NCBI RefSeq assembly: GCF_036541405.1
Contig: NZ_JAZHFS010000003.1
Coordinates: 1 to 64,000 of the forward strand
Reading direction: 5' to 3'
DNA length: 64,000 nt
Origin: Clostridium_AD frigoriphilum
Lineage (GTDB): Bacteria > Bacillota > Clostridia > Clostridiales > Clostridiaceae
The notes under the pieces were generated by a model. The model was not told the origin of the DNA. It worked only from the letters and a program-made list of their open reading frames with translations, and ran no database searches. Positions 8,629 through 16,497 of the stretch are shown here, piece by piece. The first letter of the stretch is position 1. Every line of letters starts with the position of its first letter. Made by a program: the position numbers and the translations under genes.

Positions 8629-9321
8629 ATGGGTAGAAACTGCGCCATAATTTTGGCGGCGGGTAAAGGAAAAAGAATGGGAAAATCTATTAATAAACAG
8701 TATCTAAATATTAAAGGATACCCAATTTTATACTATACTTTAGAGGCTTTTTCAAAAAGCAACTTTATAGATGAAATTATAGTAGTTGCTGCAGAGGATG
8801 AAGTAGAATATTGTAATGAACAAATAATTGAAAAATATAACTTTTCAAAGGTGAAAAATGTTGTTAGTGGTGGTAAAGAAAGACAATATTCAGTTTTAAA
8901 TGGTCTAAAGGCTGTAGCTAATTGTGAAATTGTACTTATTCATGATGGGGCTAGACCTTTTGTTAACGAAGATATTATTAGAAATGCAATTATTTATGCT
9001 GATTTATATGGGGCGGCAGCTTGTGGGGTACAACCTAAAGATACTATTAAGATTAAAGATTCTTCTGGGTTTTCTATAAAGACACTTAAGAGAGAGATGC
9101 TTTTTTGTGTTCAAACCCCACAAGCTTTTAGGTATAATCTTATATTAAAATGTCACGAAAAAATTAGTCTTGAGGGTATTAAAGTAACTGATGATACGAT
9201 GGTGGTTGAACAATATGGTAATAAAGTATATCTTTACGAAGGTAGTTACGATAATATAAAGGTTACAACACCAGAAGATTTAGATATAGCTACTCAAATA
9301 TTGCAAAGAAAGTATTGTTGA
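8629..9321 (+). CDS. ispD: 2-C-methyl-D-erythritol 4-phosphate cytidylyltransferase
   Basis: Third step of the MEP isoprenoid pathway: MEP + CTP to CDP-methylerythritol. The 230-residue protein shows the nucleotide-binding signature AAGKGKRMG at the N-terminus, the IHDGARPF motif and the VTDD motif. An in-frame GTG upstream would overlap the SD (GTGAGGG), so the ATG is chosen. The frequent partner ispF is not adjacent. Its stop codon overlaps the -35 box of the following T-box transcript. Confidence 0.95.
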   Translation: MGRNCAIILAAGKGKRMGKSINKQYLNIKGYPILYYTLEAFSKSNFIDEIIVVAAEDEVEYCNEQIIEKYNFSKVKNVVSGGKERQYSVLNGLKAVANCEIVLIHDGARPFVNEDIIRNAIIYADLYGAAACGVQPKDTIKIKDSSGFSIKTLKREMLFCVQTPQAFRYNLILKCHEKISLEGIKVTDDTMVVEQYGNKVYLYEGSYDNIKVTTPEDLDIATQILQRKYC

Positions 9322-9346
9322 CAGTATCGGATATAATGTGTATATT
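9318..9346 (+). promoter_or_regulatory. Putative promoter of the T-box transcript
   Basis: TTGACA overlaps the ispD stop codon; TATATT follows at 17-base spacing. Transcription would begin shortly before the T-box leader. Confidence 0.55.
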
Positions 9347-9384
9347 TATTAGTAACTATAAAATGTCACACATAAACTAAATAT

Positions 9385-9580
9385 TAAGTAATGATGAAGA
9401 ATAGTAGAAACCATTTTACAGAGAGAAAATACTAGGTTGAGAGATTTTCAGAGGTTTTGAACCTGCTTTGGAGCTGTAGCAAAACTACCGGTAATATATA
9501 CCGTTAACAAATAAGTACAAATTTAGGTGGTACCGCGATGAAATTCGCCCTAAAACAGGGTGGATTTTTATTTTTTTTGT
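9385..9580 (+). ncRNA. T-box leader, proline-type specifier, upstream of mrnC
   Basis: A complete T-box element. Stem I shows the GATGAAG K-turn side, AGTA (9403-9406) opposite GAA (9459-9461), and the helix GAAACC/GGTTTT between them. Directly after GAA comes CCT, then G and CTT; in the register of the glyQ T-box this makes CCU (Pro) the specifier codon. The T-box sequence AGGTGGTACCGCG (9525-9537) has a UGGU bulge, which fits the A73 of tRNA-Pro rather than the U73 of tRNA-Cys. A terminator stem (9541-9551 with 9557-9567) and a long T run end it. No synthetase gene follows; mrnC does. Confidence 0.93.
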
Positions 9581-9658
9581 CATTTTTATTTTAAAATTGA
9601 TATATGTAAATAGTAAATCTAAAATAGGAATGTCTAATATTAAAAAAGGAGACTAATC

Positions 9659-10081
9659 ATGGAATTTAATATGCTAAAAGGCAAATTTACAGTGGCGCAA
9701 GTTAGGCAGTTAAATCCACTAGTGCTTGCAATAGTTGGAGATGCAATTTATGAGGTATTTATAAGATCTTACCTTGTAGAAAAAAATAGAGATATGAATG
9801 CACATAAAATTCACGTTAAGGCGGTTTCGTATGTAAAAGCGCATGCACAAAGTGAGTATATGAAAAATTTAATAGCAGATTTAGACGAAGAGGAACTTGG
9901 GATTTTTAAAAGAGCTAGAAATTCTAAAAGTGGCACAACACCTAAAAATGCAGATTTAAATGAATATAAGTGGGCTACAGGCTTTGAAGCTTTAGTAGGT
10001 TTTTTATACTTAAGTGAAAAGAATGAAAGGTTAAACGACATATTCGAGAAAATTATAAATCTTGATTTGGGAGATGAGTAA
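9659..10081 (+). CDS. mrnC: Mini-ribonuclease III
   Basis: Double-strand-specific endoribonuclease that matures the ends of 23S rRNA in Firmicutes; it is an RNase III catalytic domain without the dsRNA-binding domain. The 140-residue length is typical, and the RNase III signature region is seen in LAIVGDAIYEVFIRSYL with further conserved acidic residues near the C-terminus. SD AAAGGAG precedes the ATG. It is followed three bases later by thyX, so the two are co-transcribed, apparently under the T-box. Confidence 0.94.
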   Translation: MEFNMLKGKFTVAQVRQLNPLVLAIVGDAIYEVFIRSYLVEKNRDMNAHKIHVKAVSYVKAHAQSEYMKNLIADLDEEELGIFKRARNSKSGTTPKNADLNEYKWATGFEALVGFLYLSEKNERLNDIFEKIINLDLGDE

Positions 10082-10083
10082 TT

Positions 10084-10887
10084 ATGCTTAAAGTTAAATT
10101 AATAGAACATACACCGAATCCGGAAAAAATTGTAGCAGCAGCTGCCAAACTTTGTTATAGTCAAGTAGGAATTGATGAAATATTAGAAAATTTAGATGAA
10201 CAAAAAACAAATAAATTTATAAGTACGTTAATGACTTATGGACATCATTCACCAATAGAACATGTAAGCTTTACTTTTGCAGTTGAGGGGATATCTAGAA
10301 GTTTGACACATCAATTAGTTAGACATAGGGTAGCATCATATTCTCAACAGAGTCAGAGATATGTACAACTTAAACAATTTGAATACATAATTCCACCTAA
10401 TATTGAGAAAGATGAGCAGGCAAAGGAAATTTTCATACAATCCATGAAGCGTGTTCAAGAGGAGTACAATAAGTTAGTTGAGATATTGTCTAAGAATGAA
10501 TTAACAAACTTTATAGAGGAATATTTAAGGGCTGAAAAGCTTACGAATGTTGAAGAGATTGAAAAAAAACAATATTTAGTTCTTAAAAATAAAGCGGAGA
10601 AAAAAGCAATCGAAGATGCACGGTATGTATTCCCAAATGCTTGTGAGACTAAAATAATAGCTACTATGAATGCTAGAGAATTAATGCATTTCTTTAATCA
10701 GAGATGTTGTACAAGAGCTCAGTGGGAAATACGCCAAATGGCCAAAACAATGCTGATGCAAGCTAGAGAAGTAGCACCATCACTTTTTAGGTATGCAGGA
10801 CCAAGTTGTGTTAGTGGACAATGTCCTGAGGGTAAAATGTGTTGTGGAAAGACTACGGAAGTAAGAAAAGAATACGAGATGAAATAG
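10084..10887 (+). CDS. thyX: Flavin-dependent thymidylate synthase
   Basis: Makes dTMP from dUMP with methylene-THF, FAD and NADPH. The ThyX signature RHRxxSxxxxSxR is present at residues 80-92 (RHRVASYSQQSQR), and the 267-residue length fits. The C-terminus is cysteine-rich (CVSGQCPEGKMCCG), a feature seen in some clostridial ThyX. It begins three bases after mrnC and its SD lies inside the mrnC end. Confidence 0.95.
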   Translation: MLKVKLIEHTPNPEKIVAAAAKLCYSQVGIDEILENLDEQKTNKFISTLMTYGHHSPIEHVSFTFAVEGISRSLTHQLVRHRVASYSQQSQRYVQLKQFEYIIPPNIEKDEQAKEIFIQSMKRVQEEYNKLVEILSKNELTNFIEEYLRAEKLTNVEEIEKKQYLVLKNKAEKKAIEDARYVFPNACETKIIATMNARELMHFFNQRCCTRAQWEIRQMAKTMLMQAREVAPSLFRYAGPSCVSGQCPEGKMCCGKTTEVRKEYEMK

Positions 10888-10909
10888 ATGGAATGGAGAG
10901 GGATTTAAA

Positions 10910-12013
10910 ATGAGTGATAATAAAAAATATCAAGGAAATAAAGGTAGTAATGGATTTGCAAGTAGTAGAGAAGAAAGACCGGGCTTTGCATCTAAGAGGA
11001 TTAAAACTAGTGAAAAAGGTGCTAAAGTGACTAGAGGATTTGCAGGTAACAAGGAAGAGAAAAGTGGAGCAATGCCTAGAAGAAATAGAACGGGCGATCA
11101 TGGTGTTAAGGAAAGTAGAGAATTTACAGGTAATAAAGAAGATAAAAACAAAGTAATAAATAGAAAAACTAGGCAAAATGAAGAGAATGTAGTAGCAAAT
11201 AATAAGGGTAATAGAATGAAATCTGAAATAAGTTCTAAGAGTGCTAATACCGGTGGAGAAAGTGAACCTAAGACTATTAGAGAAGATTTAATTGAAGGAA
11301 GAAATGCAGTTATAGAAGCATTAAAATCAGATAGAACTGTGGAGTACATTCTTATTGCTAAAGGTGATATGGTAGGATCTATAAGTGTGGTATTAGCATT
11401 GGCTAAAGAAAAGGGAATTGTTACAAAAGAAGTAGATAGAAGAAAGCTAGATGAAATGTCACAAACTTCATCACATCAAGGGGTTATTGCTGTAGTAACA
11501 CCATACAAATATTTTGAAATAAATGATATATTTAAATATGCAGAGGAAAAAGGAGAAAAGCCTTTTATAATTATATTAGATGAAATTGAAGATCCACACA
11601 ATTTCGGGTCTATAATACGAACTGCAGAGGTATGTGGAGCTCATGGAATAATAATACCTAAGAGAAAAAATGTTGGCGCTACGCCTACGGTGTATAAAAC
11701 ATCTGCTGGTGCAATTGAACACGTAAAAATAGCGAAAGTAACTAATATAAATGTAGCCATAGAAGAAATAAAAAAACGTGGAGTATGGGTTTATGGTGCT
11801 GATATGGATGGGGAAGATTATATTTTCAATACTGATTTAACAGGAGCTGTAGCACTTGTAATTGGAAGTGAAGGTAGAGGTATTGCAAAACTTACAAAAG
11901 AAAAATGTGACGTTCTAGTGAAAATACCAATGGTGGGAAAAATAACATCTTTAAATGCTTCTGTTTCAGCTGGCATTATAATGTATGAAATTATGAAACA
12001 AAAAATTAGATGA
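10910..12013 (+). CDS. rlmB: 23S rRNA (guanosine-2'-O-)-methyltransferase RlmB with long N-terminal tail
   Basis: SPOUT (TrmH-type) methyltransferase of 23S rRNA G2251 (E. coli numbering). Residues ~123-367 form the standard enzyme: a substrate-binding domain beginning DLIEGRNAVIEAL and the knotted domain with NFGSIIRTAEVCGAHG, VIGSEGRGI and IPMVGKITSLNASVS. The first ~120 residues are extra, low-complexity, positively charged and probably disordered; residues 15-98 make three copies of a 28-residue unit. SD GAGAGGG precedes the ATG. Rae1 follows by eight bases. Confidence 0.93.
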   Translation: MSDNKKYQGNKGSNGFASSREERPGFASKRIKTSEKGAKVTRGFAGNKEEKSGAMPRRNRTGDHGVKESREFTGNKEDKNKVINRKTRQNEENVVANNKGNRMKSEISSKSANTGGESEPKTIREDLIEGRNAVIEALKSDRTVEYILIAKGDMVGSISVVLALAKEKGIVTKEVDRRKLDEMSQTSSHQGVIAVVTPYKYFEINDIFKYAEEKGEKPFIIILDEIEDPHNFGSIIRTAEVCGAHGIIIPKRKNVGATPTVYKTSAGAIEHVKIAKVTNINVAIEEIKKRGVWVYGADMDGEDYIFNTDLTGAVALVIGSEGRGIAKLTKEKCDVLVKIPMVGKITSLNASVSAGIIMYEIMKQKIR

Positions 12014-12021
12014 GGTAAAAA

Positions 12022-12531
12022 GTGAGAACACTTTTCGTTGATGGGTATAATGTTATTAATAGTTGGCCAAGTCTTAAAAAGGTCAAAGAATATAGTTATG
12101 AATCTTCAAGGGTTCAGCTTATAGGTATCCTTCAAAACTATGTAGCATTCAAGGGCTATAAAATGGTTATAGTCTTTGATGCACAATTAGTTAAGGGTAG
12201 CATTCAAAAAAAAGAGAGACAAGGGAACTTAGTTGTGGTTTTTACAAAAGAGGGCGAAACAGCAGACAATTATATTGAAAAAATGGTTAACAACATAGGA
12301 CGAAACACTGAAGTTTGCGTAATTACATCTGACTCTTTAGAGCAACAGATTACATTCCAAAGAGGAGCTACAAGGATGTCTTCAATTGAATTTTATCACG
12401 AAGTAGTCAGTACACAAAAGAAGATTGAAATAGAGATTGAAAAAAAATATTTAGAAAAAAGAAATTGGTTAGAAGAGAGAATAGATGAAAAAACATTGGA
12501 AAAACTTGAGAAGATGAGAAGGAGTCGTTGA
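12022..12531 (+). CDS. rae1: NYN-domain ribosome-associated endonuclease Rae1 (YacP)
   Basis: A PIN-like NYN nuclease that in Bacillus subtilis cleaves mRNA in the ribosomal A site. The 169-residue protein begins LFVDGYNVINSWP, containing the first catalytic Asp, with further acidic motifs at VIVFDAQ and VITSDS. GTG start after TGAGGT. Position between rlmB and sigH is conserved in Firmicutes. Confidence 0.93.
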   Translation: MRTLFVDGYNVINSWPSLKKVKEYSYESSRVQLIGILQNYVAFKGYKMVIVFDAQLVKGSIQKKERQGNLVVVFTKEGETADNYIEKMVNNIGRNTEVCVITSDSLEQQITFQRGATRMSSIEFYHEVVSTQKKIEIEIEKKYLEKRNWLEERIDEKTLEKLEKMRRSR

Positions 12532-12537
12532 ATCTTC

Positions 12538-12567
12538 TTGACTATGTAAATTGCTCTGAGGTATAAT
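12538..12567 (+). promoter_or_regulatory. Putative sigH promoter
   Basis: TTGACT and TATAAT separated by 18 bases, directly after the rae1 stop. Confidence 0.65.
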
Positions 12568-12606
12568 CATTTATATGACACATGGTTGGTGTGGAGGGGA
12601 TATTTG

Positions 12607-13248
12607 TTGGAAAAAATCATTAAAGCTAGTGTGAACACTTCAAGCTTTGAAGAAAGATTGGATGAGGAAGTTGTTATTGAAGCACAAATTAGCAATGTTC
12701 GTGCACAAGAATATTTAATTAATAAATATAAAAATTTTGTTAAGGCAAAGGCTAAGTCTTATTTTTTGATTGGTGCCGATAAAGAAGATATTTACCAAGA
12801 AGGAATGATAGGTCTCTATAAGGCTATTAGAGATTTTAAGGCAGATAGATTATCTTCTTTTAGGGCTTTTGCAGAAATTTGTGTTACTAGGCAGATAATT
12901 ACAGCAATAAAAACAGCAACTCGTCAAAAACACATTCCCCTTAATACATATATATCCTTAAATAAACCAATATATGACGAGGAATCAGACAGAACATTAT
13001 TGGATGTGTTATCAGGTGCTAAAATTACTGATCCAGAAGAGTTGGTTATAAGTCGTGAGGAAGTAATAAGTATTCAAAATGAAATTGGCGAAGTCTTATC
13101 CGAACTTGAGATGGAGGTGCTTATGTCATACCTAGATGGTAAATCTTATCAAGAAATTGCTTGTGATTTAGACAGGCATGCAAAGTCCATTGATAATGCT
13201 TTGCAAAGGGTTAAAAGAAAATTAGAAAAATGTCTAAGTAAAAGGTAA
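12607..13248 (+). CDS. sigH: RNA polymerase sigma-H factor
   Basis: Sigma factor for the transition to sporulation (spo0A and early sporulation genes). About 213 residues, matching SigH. Region 2 is seen in YQEGMIGLYKAIRDF and the ARQKH-type segment, region 4 in the C-terminal helix-turn-helix (SYQEIACDLDRHAKSIDNAL). It starts at TTG; two consecutive in-frame TTG codons lie six and nine bases after GGAGG, and the second is used here. It has its own promoter. Confidence 0.94.
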   Translation: MEKIIKASVNTSSFEERLDEEVVIEAQISNVRAQEYLINKYKNFVKAKAKSYFLIGADKEDIYQEGMIGLYKAIRDFKADRLSSFRAFAEICVTRQIITAIKTATRQKHIPLNTYISLNKPIYDEESDRTLLDVLSGAKITDPEELVISREEVISIQNEIGEVLSELEMEVLMSYLDGKSYQEIACDLDRHAKSIDNALQRVKRKLEKCLSKR

Positions 13249-13255
13249 AAATGTA

Positions 13256-13284
13256 TTGACAAAAAAAACAAACAATAGTAAAAT
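13256..13284 (+). promoter_or_regulatory. Promoter of the tRNA-tuf transcript
   Basis: TTGACA, 17 bases, TAAAAT, placed about 35 bases before tRNA-Gly. Confidence 0.78.
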
Positions 13285-13318
13285 TAATAACTGGTGTATA
13301 GCTTTAAGTTGTACTTCA

Positions 13319-13393
13319 GCGGGAGTAGCTCAGTGGTAGAGCACCAGCTTCCCAAGTTGGGTGTCGCGGGTTCAAGCCCCGTTTCCCGCTCCA
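13319..13393 (+). tRNA. tRNA-Gly (CCC)
   Basis: Full cloverleaf with acceptor GCGGGAG / TTCCCGC, D arm TAGCTCAGTGGTAGAGCA, anticodon loop TTCCCAA (CCC), T loop TTCAAGC, U discriminator and encoded CCA. Confidence 0.96.
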
Positions 13394-13402
13394 AAATTAA
13401 AT

Positions 13403-13478
13403 GCCCATATAGCTCAGTCGGAAGAGCGTCACCTTGGTAAGGTGGAGGTCACCGGTTCAATCCCGGTTATGGGCTCCA
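13403..13478 (+). tRNA. tRNA-Thr (GGT)
   Basis: Full cloverleaf with acceptor GCCCATA / TATGGGC, anticodon loop TTGGTAA (GGT), T loop TTCAATC, U discriminator and encoded CCA. Nine bases after tRNA-Gly and 80 bases before tuf. Confidence 0.96.
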
Positions 13479-13543
13479 TAGCTATTAAGGTCATGCAGTA
13501 CACTAGGATGAGTTTACGAACGAAAAAACGGTATTATTTAAAC

Positions 13544-14754
13544 AAGGAGGAATACAAAATGGCAAAGGCAAAGTTTGAAAGAACAAAACCACATGTAAAT
13601 ATAGGAACAATAGGGCACGTAGATCACGGCAAGACAACATTAACAGCTGCAATAACTGCTGTACTTGCAACTAAAGGATTAGCAGAAGCATCAAGATTTG
13701 ACCAAATTGATAAAGCACCAGAGGAAAGAGAAAGAGGAATAACAATTAACACATCGCATGTTGAATATGAAACAGAAAATAGACATTATGCACATGTTGA
13801 TTGCCCAGGACATGCAGATTATGTAAAAAACATGATTACAGGAGCAGCACAAATGGATGGAGCAATCCTAGTTGTTAGTGCAGCAGATGGTCCAATGCCT
13901 CAAACAAGAGAACATATATTACTTGCAAGCAGAGTTGGAGTAGGTTATATAGTAGTATTCTTGAACAAAGCAGATATGGTTGATGATCCAGAATTATTAG
14001 AACTTGTTGAAATGGAAGTAAGAGAATTATTAAGTGAGTATGACTTCCCTGGTGATGACATTCCAATTATAACAGGATCAGCATTAAAAGCATTAGAAAA
14101 TCCAACTGACCCAGAAGCAACAAAATGTATATATGAATTAATGGAAGCTGTAGATACTTATATTCCAACACCAGTAAGAGCTACAGATAAACCATTCTTA
14201 ATGCCAGTGGAAGATGTATTCACAATCACAGGTAGAGGAACAGTTGCTACAGGAAGAGTTGAAACTGGGATACTTAAGGTTGGAGAAGAAGTAGAAATAG
14301 TTGGACTTAGCGAAGATAAAAGAAAAGTTGTATGTACAGGAGTTGAAATGTTCAGAAAACTTCTAGATCAAGCAATGGCTGGAGACAACATTGGAGCATT
14401 ATTAAGAGGAGTTCAAAGAGCTGATATTGAAAGAGGTCAAGTACTTGCAAAACCAGGTTCAATACATCCACATGCAAAATTTGTAGGTCAAGTATATGTA
14501 CTTAAAAAAGAAGAAGGCGGAAGACATACACCATTCTTCGACGGATACAGACCACAATTTTATTTTAGAACAACAGATGTAACAGGATCAATAAAATTAC
14601 CAGACGGAATGGAAATGGTAATGCCAGGAGACCACATAGATATGAATGTAGAATTAATCACTCAAGTAGCAATGGATGAGGGATTAAGATTTGCAATCAG
14701 AGAAGGTGGAAGAACAGTAGGTTCTGGAGTTGTTACTTCAATAGTTAAATAGTA
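13544..14754 (+). repeat. Long direct repeat, copy 1 (tuf)
   Basis: This 1.2-kb stretch, from the SD of the first tuf gene to two bases beyond its stop codon, is repeated at 29614-30824 with only two base differences (13600 T versus 29670 C; 14680 G versus 30750 A), both silent. Confidence 0.97.
13559..14752 (+). CDS. tuf: Elongation factor Tu, copy 1
   Basis: GTPase that carries aminoacyl-tRNA to the ribosomal A site. The 397-residue protein shows GHVDHGKT (P loop), DCPGH and NKAD, followed by domains II and III. A longer in-frame reading would run back through the tRNA genes; the ATG after AAGGAGG is the real start, as in the second copy. It follows tRNA-Gly and tRNA-Thr and precedes rpmG-secE-nusG. 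The protein is identical to copy 2. Confidence 0.98.
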   Translation: MAKAKFERTKPHVNIGTIGHVDHGKTTLTAAITAVLATKGLAEASRFDQIDKAPEERERGITINTSHVEYETENRHYAHVDCPGHADYVKNMITGAAQMDGAILVVSAADGPMPQTREHILLASRVGVGYIVVFLNKADMVDDPELLELVEMEVRELLSEYDFPGDDIPIITGSALKALENPTDPEATKCIYELMEAVDTYIPTPVRATDKPFLMPVEDVFTITGRGTVATGRVETGILKVGEEVEIVGLSEDKRKVVCTGVEMFRKLLDQAMAGDNIGALLRGVQRADIERGQVLAKPGSIHPHAKFVGQVYVLKKEEGGRHTPFFDGYRPQFYFRTTDVTGSIKLPDGMEMVMPGDHIDMNVELITQVAMDEGLRFAIREGGRTVGSGVVTSIVK

Positions 14755-15001
14755 TAGAAAAGTTACAAGGGTACTAGGTATAAGGTGGGAAAATGACTTA
14801 TGCTTAGTCCTTAAAAAATAAAATACGATTCTGAATTACTAACATCAGGAACGTTTAATGGAAAAGTGTCATTAACTAATTTATTGACATATGTATTAAG
14901 TTGTGATAACTTATATAAGTATAATAAAAATGCTAAAGATAGCTTAGCGCTTAATAAGCATGAGTTTTCTGAAATAGATGAAAAATCGGGAGGTGTAGAT
15001 T

Positions 15002-15151
15002 GTGAGAGTAAAAGTAACTCTAGCTTGTAATGATTGCAAACAGAGAAATTACAATACAATGAAAAACAAAAAAAATAATCCAGACAGAATAGAAATGAAG
15101 AAATACTGTAAGTTCTGCCACAAACATACACTTCATAAAGAAACAAAATAA
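15002..15151 (+). CDS. rpmG: Ribosomal protein L33
   Basis: A 49-residue large-subunit protein starting MRVKVTLAC. Two CxxC pairs (C9/C12 and C36/C39) form the zinc ribbon of the Zn-containing L33 type. GTG start after GGGAGGTG. It leads the rpmG-secE-nusG group. The ~250 bases between tuf and this gene hold no further gene; a TTGACA at 14884 may mark a promoter, but no good -10 partner is seen. Confidence 0.94.
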   Translation: MRVKVTLACNDCKQRNYNTMKNKKNNPDRIEMKKYCKFCHKHTLHKETK

Positions 15152-15189
15152 TATAGCATAAACACAAAAACAGTGGGGATGTGAATAAG

Positions 15190-15414
15190 ATGGCTGTTAC
15201 TGGGAATGTTAAATTAAAAGAAAAACCAAACAAAAGAGGCATAGTAAATTTTTTCAAGGAACTCAAGGCAGAAACGAAAAGAATAACTTGGCCTTCAAAA
15301 CAAGATGTTAAAAAAGCAACTTTTGCAGTGGCAAGTTTTACTTTACTTTTTGTAGTATTTGTAGGTTTGTTGGATTATGGGTTTAATAACCTCTATATGC
15401 TAATCTTTAAATAA
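15190..15414 (+). CDS. secE: Preprotein translocase subunit SecE
   Basis: Single-span membrane subunit that clamps SecY. 74 residues: a basic amphipathic segment with the conserved FFKELKAETKRITWPS, then one transmembrane helix (about 46-66). An upstream in-frame GTG overlaps the GGGGAT SD region, so the ATG is preferred. Confidence 0.94.
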   Translation: MAVTGNVKLKEKPNKRGIVNFFKELKAETKRITWPSKQDVKKATFAVASFTLLFVVFVGLLDYGFNNLYMLIFK

Positions 15415-15419
15415 GGTAA

Positions 15420-15453
15420 AGGAGGGAGGTAGGGGACGGAATTCTCCACCCCT
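15420..15453 (+). promoter_or_regulatory. Hairpin between the nusG Shine-Dalgarno and its start codon
   Basis: The only strong SD (AGGAGGGAGG, 15420-15429) lies 30 bases before the nusG ATG, too far for normal use. Between them AGGGG and GGA (15431-15440) pair with TCC and CCCCT (15445-15453) around an ATTC loop, with a small internal loop. When folded, the SD is about seven bases from the start. A TGA immediately upstream in frame excludes an earlier start. Confidence 0.7.
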
Positions 15454-15459
15454 TGAGCT

Positions 15460-15981
15460 ATGGCAGATAAAGCTAAATGGTACGTTGTACATACATATTC
15501 TGGTTATGAAAATAAAGTTAAAGTTAACCTAGAAAAAGCGATTGAAAATAGAAATCTTGAAGAATATGTACATGATATTCAAGTTCCTATGGAAGAAGTA
15601 GTTGAAGTAAAGGATGGAAAACAAAAAATAACTTTAAAAAAAGTATTTCCAGGTTATGTGATGGTAAAAATGCTTATGACAGATGAATCTTGGTACATAG
15701 TTAGAAACACAAGAGGAGTAACAGGCTTCGTAGGGCCGGGTTCTAAGCCGGTAGCTCTTACTGAGGATGAAGTTAGAACTATGGGGATTGCAGAAAAAAC
15801 TATAGTTTCTGATTACGAAGTAGGCGAGAGCATACAGGTAACATTCGGACCATTAGAAGGATTTGTTGCTCTAATACAAGAAATTCATTTGGAAAAGCAA
15901 AAAATCAAAGCACTTATAAATATGTTTGGCAGGGAAACTCCTGTTGAGCTAGAATTTAATCAGATACAAAAATTAGACTAA
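15460..15981 (+). CDS. nusG: Transcription antitermination/pausing factor NusG
   Basis: Binds the RNA polymerase clamp, and couples to S10 in bacteria where this has been studied. 173 residues: NGN domain (WYVVHTYSGYENKVKVNL at the start; FPGYVMVKM) and a C-terminal KOW domain (FGPLEGFVALIQEIH). The family start and an in-frame stop just upstream fix the ATG. Its translation start region is structured. Confidence 0.96.
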   Translation: MADKAKWYVVHTYSGYENKVKVNLEKAIENRNLEEYVHDIQVPMEEVVEVKDGKQKITLKKVFPGYVMVKMLMTDESWYIVRNTRGVTGFVGPGSKPVALTEDEVRTMGIAEKTIVSDYEVGESIQVTFGPLEGFVALIQEIHLEKQKIKALINMFGRETPVELEFNQIQKLD

Positions 15982-16008
15982 GTACTAAATAAAACGAAAG
16001 TTTTATAA

Positions 16009-16036
16009 GTGGGAGGATTTTTAATCCGATTACCAC
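16009..16036 (+). promoter_or_regulatory. L1-site-like hairpin upstream of rplK
   Basis: GTGG (16009-16012) pairs with CCAC (16033-16036); inside an asymmetric internal loop (GA / GATTA) a second stem GGAT/ATCC forms. The same architecture recurs before rplA. In Firmicutes and other bacteria ribosomal protein L1 represses the L11-L1 messenger through such a rRNA-mimicking site; assignment here is by resemblance. Confidence 0.6.
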
Positions 16037-16056
16037 AATATAGGAGGTATAAACTC

Positions 16057-16482
16057 ATGGCTAAGAAAATAACAGGGATGATAAAACTTCAACTTCCAGC
16101 AGGGAAAGCTACTCCGGCACCACCAGTTGGGCCAGCACTTGGACAACACGGTGTTAATATCATGGGATTTTGTAAAGAATTTAATGCAAAAACTGCTGAT
16201 CAAGCAGGCATGATAATACCAGTAGTTATAACAGTATATCAAGATAGATCTTTTAGTTTTATACTAAAGACTCCACCAGCAGCTATATTATTAAAGAAAG
16301 CAGTTGGTTTAGAAAGCGGTTCTGGTGTTCCAAACAAAACCAAAATTGCTACAGTTTCTAAAGCTAAAGTAAGAGAAATAGCAGAACTCAAGATGCCAGA
16401 TTTAAATGCAGCATCAATTGAATCTGCTATGAGTATGATAGCTGGAACAGCAAGAAGTATGGGAATAGTTGTAGAAGAATAA
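16057..16482 (+). CDS. rplK: Ribosomal protein L11
   Basis: Binds the GTPase-associated centre of 23S rRNA with L10/L12. 141 residues, standard length, with the proline-rich N-terminal segment (PAGKATPAPPVGPALGQ). The ATG after TAGGAGGT is chosen; an upstream in-frame GTG falls inside the L1-like hairpin. First gene of rplK-rplA. Confidence 0.97.
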   Translation: MAKKITGMIKLQLPAGKATPAPPVGPALGQHGVNIMGFCKEFNAKTADQAGMIIPVVITVYQDRSFSFILKTPPAAILLKKAVGLESGSGVPNKTKIATVSKAKVREIAELKMPDLNAASIESAMSMIAGTARSMGIVVEE

Positions 16483-16497
16483 TTTTGAATTAATTAC

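Noticed and set aside
9318..9337. TTGACA paired with the nearby TATAAT at 9332
   Set aside because: Only eight bases apart; TATATT at 17-base spacing is the better -10.
9459..9468. Cysteine (TGC) specifier in the T-box
   Set aside because: TGC is out of register relative to the GAA of the specifier loop, and the UGGU bulge does not fit U73 of tRNA-Cys; CCU fits both.
13361..13558. N-terminal extension of the first tuf gene running back through tRNA-Gly and tRNA-Thr
   Set aside because: The frame crosses two full tRNA genes; the ATG after AAGGAGG gives the exact EF-Tu N-terminus seen in copy 2.
14884..14925. Promoter before rpmG (TTGACA with TATAAT)
   Set aside because: The TATAAT is 30 bases away and no good -10 lies at 16-18 bases, so it was not listed as a feature.
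14811..15266. 151-codon minus-strand frame over rpmG and secE
   Set aside because: Antisense to two well-supported genes; no SD and no recognisable protein features.
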